Shown here piece after piece: positions 62,996 to 64,000 of a stretch of 64,000 nt of DNA. Below the pieces are notes generated by a model. It ran no database searches and was not told where the DNA came from. It was given only the letters and a program-made list of their open reading frames with translations. Made by a program: the position numbers and the translations under genes. The stretch comes from an uncultured Phycisphaerales bacterium. GTDB lineage: Bacteria > Planctomycetota > Phycisphaerae > Sedimentisphaerales > Anaerobacaceae. The stretch's first letter is position 1. Each line of letters opens with the position of its first letter. The stretch covers positions 1-64,000 of the forward strand of contig CALEZT010000216.1 in assembly GCA_937927975.1 (NCBI GenBank), in the 5' to 3' direction.

Positions 62996-63364
62996 ATGAG
63001 CCTGCAAGAGTGGTCCGAAAACGTCGTGCTCTTGGAACTGCCCGGCGAACCTCAGACACGCGAAGAACTCGATCGTGGGGTTCGTCATGTTCGCGACCGG
63101 GGCAACTGCGATGTCGTGATCGATTTCGGCAACGTGACGATCATGACCTCTGCATCGCTGGCTGTGCTCCTGCGTCTGAAGAAACTGCTGGAAGACTGCG
63201 GCCAGCGTCTTTTGCTGTGCTGTGTCGGCCCCACGACAAGAGGGATCTTCTCGGTCACGGGGTTGGACGGTTTCTTTGAGATCTTCGACGACAGGTTTGA
63301 CGCCCTGGCCACGGTTCGGAATCTGCCCAACGGCGAGGCAGCCTCAGCGAACAAGACATATTAA
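62996..63364 (+). CDS. STAS-domain protein (anti-anti-sigma-like)
   Basis: 122 residues from ATG 62996 after GGAG. A single STAS domain like SpoIIAA/RsbV: VVIDFGNVTIMTSASLAVLLRLKKLLEDCGQRLLLCCVGPTTRGIFSVTGLDGFFEIFDD. In the canonical family the phospho-acceptor lies in D-S-S-G-L; here the loop is TSASL (residues 51-55), so S52 or S54 would be the candidate. No GHPK kinase or cognate sigma factor is adjacent. Possible role: partner-switching regulation or membrane-lipid/transport control, inferred only from the fold. Confidence 0.85.
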   Translation: MSLQEWSENVVLLELPGEPQTREELDRGVRHVRDRGNCDVVIDFGNVTIMTSASLAVLLRLKKLLEDCGQRLLLCCVGPTTRGIFSVTGLDGFFEIFDDRFDALATVRNLPNGEAASANKTY

Positions 63365-63371
63365 GTCTTTT

Positions 63372-63459
63372 GGCTCATCGGGTTTTCGCATACTTGTGTG
63401 GTTTCGGCACGCCCCAAGCGGCGTGCGGAGGAGATTTTCCGCTTTGAGCCAATAGCATG
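63372..63459 (-). repeat. Repeat family copy A (minus orientation)
   Basis: On the minus strand it reads CATGCTATTGGCTCAAAGC, GGAAAATCTCC, a GCACGCC/GGCGTGC hairpin, then ATGCGAAAACCCGATGAGCC. It matches copy B (63533-63614) at both ends and differs in the hairpin core. Together with copies B and 28423-28477 this is a family with fixed flanks and variable stem. Confidence 0.75.
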
Positions 63460-63532
63460 GAGGGGTGTTCCGTGACCCGTGACCCGAGACACCAACCACG
63501 GGCCACCAGCCAGGCGTGCGGAGCACGCCGTC

Positions 63533-63614
63533 CATGCTGCTGGCAAGAAACGCAAAAATCTCCCAGGCCCGCCCGCTTCGGGCGGGATCGAAATACGCAA
63601 AAACCGGATGAGCC
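63533..63614 (+). repeat. Repeat family copy B (plus orientation)
   Basis: CATGCTGCTGGC, AAACGCAAAAATCTCC, a CCGCCCG/CGGGCGG hairpin, then ATACGCAAAAACCGGATGAGCC. Inverted relative to copy A, 73 bases away. Confidence 0.75.
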
Positions 63615-63615
63615 C

Positions 63616-63698
63616 AAAAAGGGGACATTCTGCTTTTTCGGCGTTCCCGTTTTTCGCGGCGTGCTCCGCCAGGCGAAAAAGTAGAATGTCCCCTTTTT
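63616..63698. repeat. 25-bp near-perfect inverted repeat (AAAAAGGGGACATTCT type)
   Basis: The arm 63616-63640 (AAAAAGGGGACATTCT then GCTTTTTCG) mirrors 63674-63698 with a single mismatch, 33 bases apart. Repeats of this kind are often associated with REP-type Y1 transposases, but no transposase gene is in the window. Confidence 0.8.
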
Positions 63699-63717
63699 CC
63701 GCCTTTGACCGGAAACA

Positions 63718-63755
63718 CCCGCGGGGGCCTGGTTGTGGTTCCAGGCCCCCGCGGG
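63718..63755 (-). terminator. Terminator hairpin after the partial minus-strand gene
   Basis: CCCGCGGGGGCCTGG (63718-63732) and CCAGGCCCCCGCGGG (63741-63755) form a perfect 15-bp stem with an 8-base loop, 62 bases beyond the stop of the gene that ends at 63818. Confidence 0.75.
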
Positions 63756-63817
63756 GACGTTGCATCAAGTGGCCGGACATCCGACCGGAGGGCCGGGCCG
63801 GCGATCCGCCAACCCGA

Positions 63818-64000
63818 TTACGGGAGCGGGATGCCGAAGCCGATGTCGTCGATGAAGACCTTGCCTGCGCCGCCTTTGACCGGGGCGGCCTTGTTGCCCA
63901 CACCGATCACCAGCGACTTGACCGCGTTGGTCTTCACGCCCGCGGTGGTGAACTCGCTCAGCGGGATCGTCCACTGCCGCCACAGAATGCTGGCGGTGGC
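63818..64000 (-). CDS. C-terminal end of an exported beta-rich protein (cut by window edge)
   Basis: A minus-strand frame without stop from the window edge to a TAA at 63820-63818 gives 60 residues. They contain WRQWTIPLSEFTTAGV, VKSLVIGVGNK and the ending KVFIDDIGFGIPLP. A 'V-x-I-D-D-I-x-F/L' close is typical of the jelly-roll (LamG/CBM-like) domains at the end of planctomycete exoproteins. A strong terminator lies just downstream. The rest of the protein is outside the window. Confidence 0.7.
   Translation of the reverse strand, partial: ATASILWRQWTIPLSEFTTAGVKTNAVKSLVIGVGNKAAPVKGGAGKVFIDDIGFGIPLP

Noticed and set aside
63361..63700. CRISPR-like array
   Set aside because: Only two to three copies, in opposite orientations, with hairpin cores instead of unique spacers, and no cas genes.

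Overview
The window looks like a chromosomal segment of a GC-rich planctomycete, most likely of the Phycisphaerae/Sedimentisphaerales type. This is inferred from gene content, not from a marker gene: PEP-CTERM proteins, a prepilin-like protein ending in a DGH motif, a Tat-exported sulfatase, a CotH/lamin-tail protein, a GH2-DUF4965 fusion, DUF11 and beta-helix surface proteins, and many small dispersed palindromic repeats. No rRNA, tRNA, CRISPR array, phage or transposase gene was seen. Both window edges cut a gene.

Layout. 1-16.6 kb: mostly secreted or surface proteins (beta-helix protein, prepilin-like protein, HEAT-like protein, purple acid phosphatase with DUF5648 repeats, PKD lipoprotein, a GT39-like membrane glycosyltransferase with a nested extracellular insert, two PEP-CTERM proteins, a small lipoprotein). 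16.6-28.2 kb: a MetF/methyltransferase fusion, a CPA2 antiporter with RCK domains, a CotH protein, an orphan antitoxin, a CorA/ZntB transporter, and an ECF sigma / zinc anti-sigma / YbjQ operon. 28.2-41.9 kb: a carbohydrate locus with GH2-DUF4965, sulfatase, xylulokinase and GH5 on the plus strand, converging on a CUT2 sugar ABC transporter (binding protein, ATPase, permease) on the minus strand. 41.9-44.4 kb: an SGNH esterase with duplicated beta modules. 44.6-56.7 kb: a ten-gene minus-strand polysaccharide cluster (Wzz, Wzx, GT2, Wzy, TupA-like ATP-grasp, DUF362, GT4, radical SAM, sugar epimerase, GT2). A consensus promoter lies 12 bases before the first start codon. 57-64 kb: a DUF11 surface protein, a YidR-like protein made of two nearly identical 1.26-kb halves, a STAS protein, a repeat cluster, and the end of another secreted protein.

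How it fits together. Transporter, kinase, GH5, GH2 and sulfatase suggest uptake and breakdown of a (probably sulfated) glycan. The 44.6-56.7 kb operon is a Wzx/Wzy-type exopolysaccharide or O-antigen pathway; its ATP-grasp, DUF362 and radical-SAM genes hint at an unusual, perhaps amino-acid-bearing, polymer.

The most striking non-gene signals are (i) palindromic repeats inserted in frame inside conserved enzymes (GH2, sulfatase, MetF/MeTr), (ii) the near-perfect tandem duplication at 60.1-62.6 kb, and (iii) a dispersed repeat family with conserved flanks and a variable hairpin at 28.4 and 63.4-63.6 kb. Functions are assigned from protein motifs read by eye; no database search was run.
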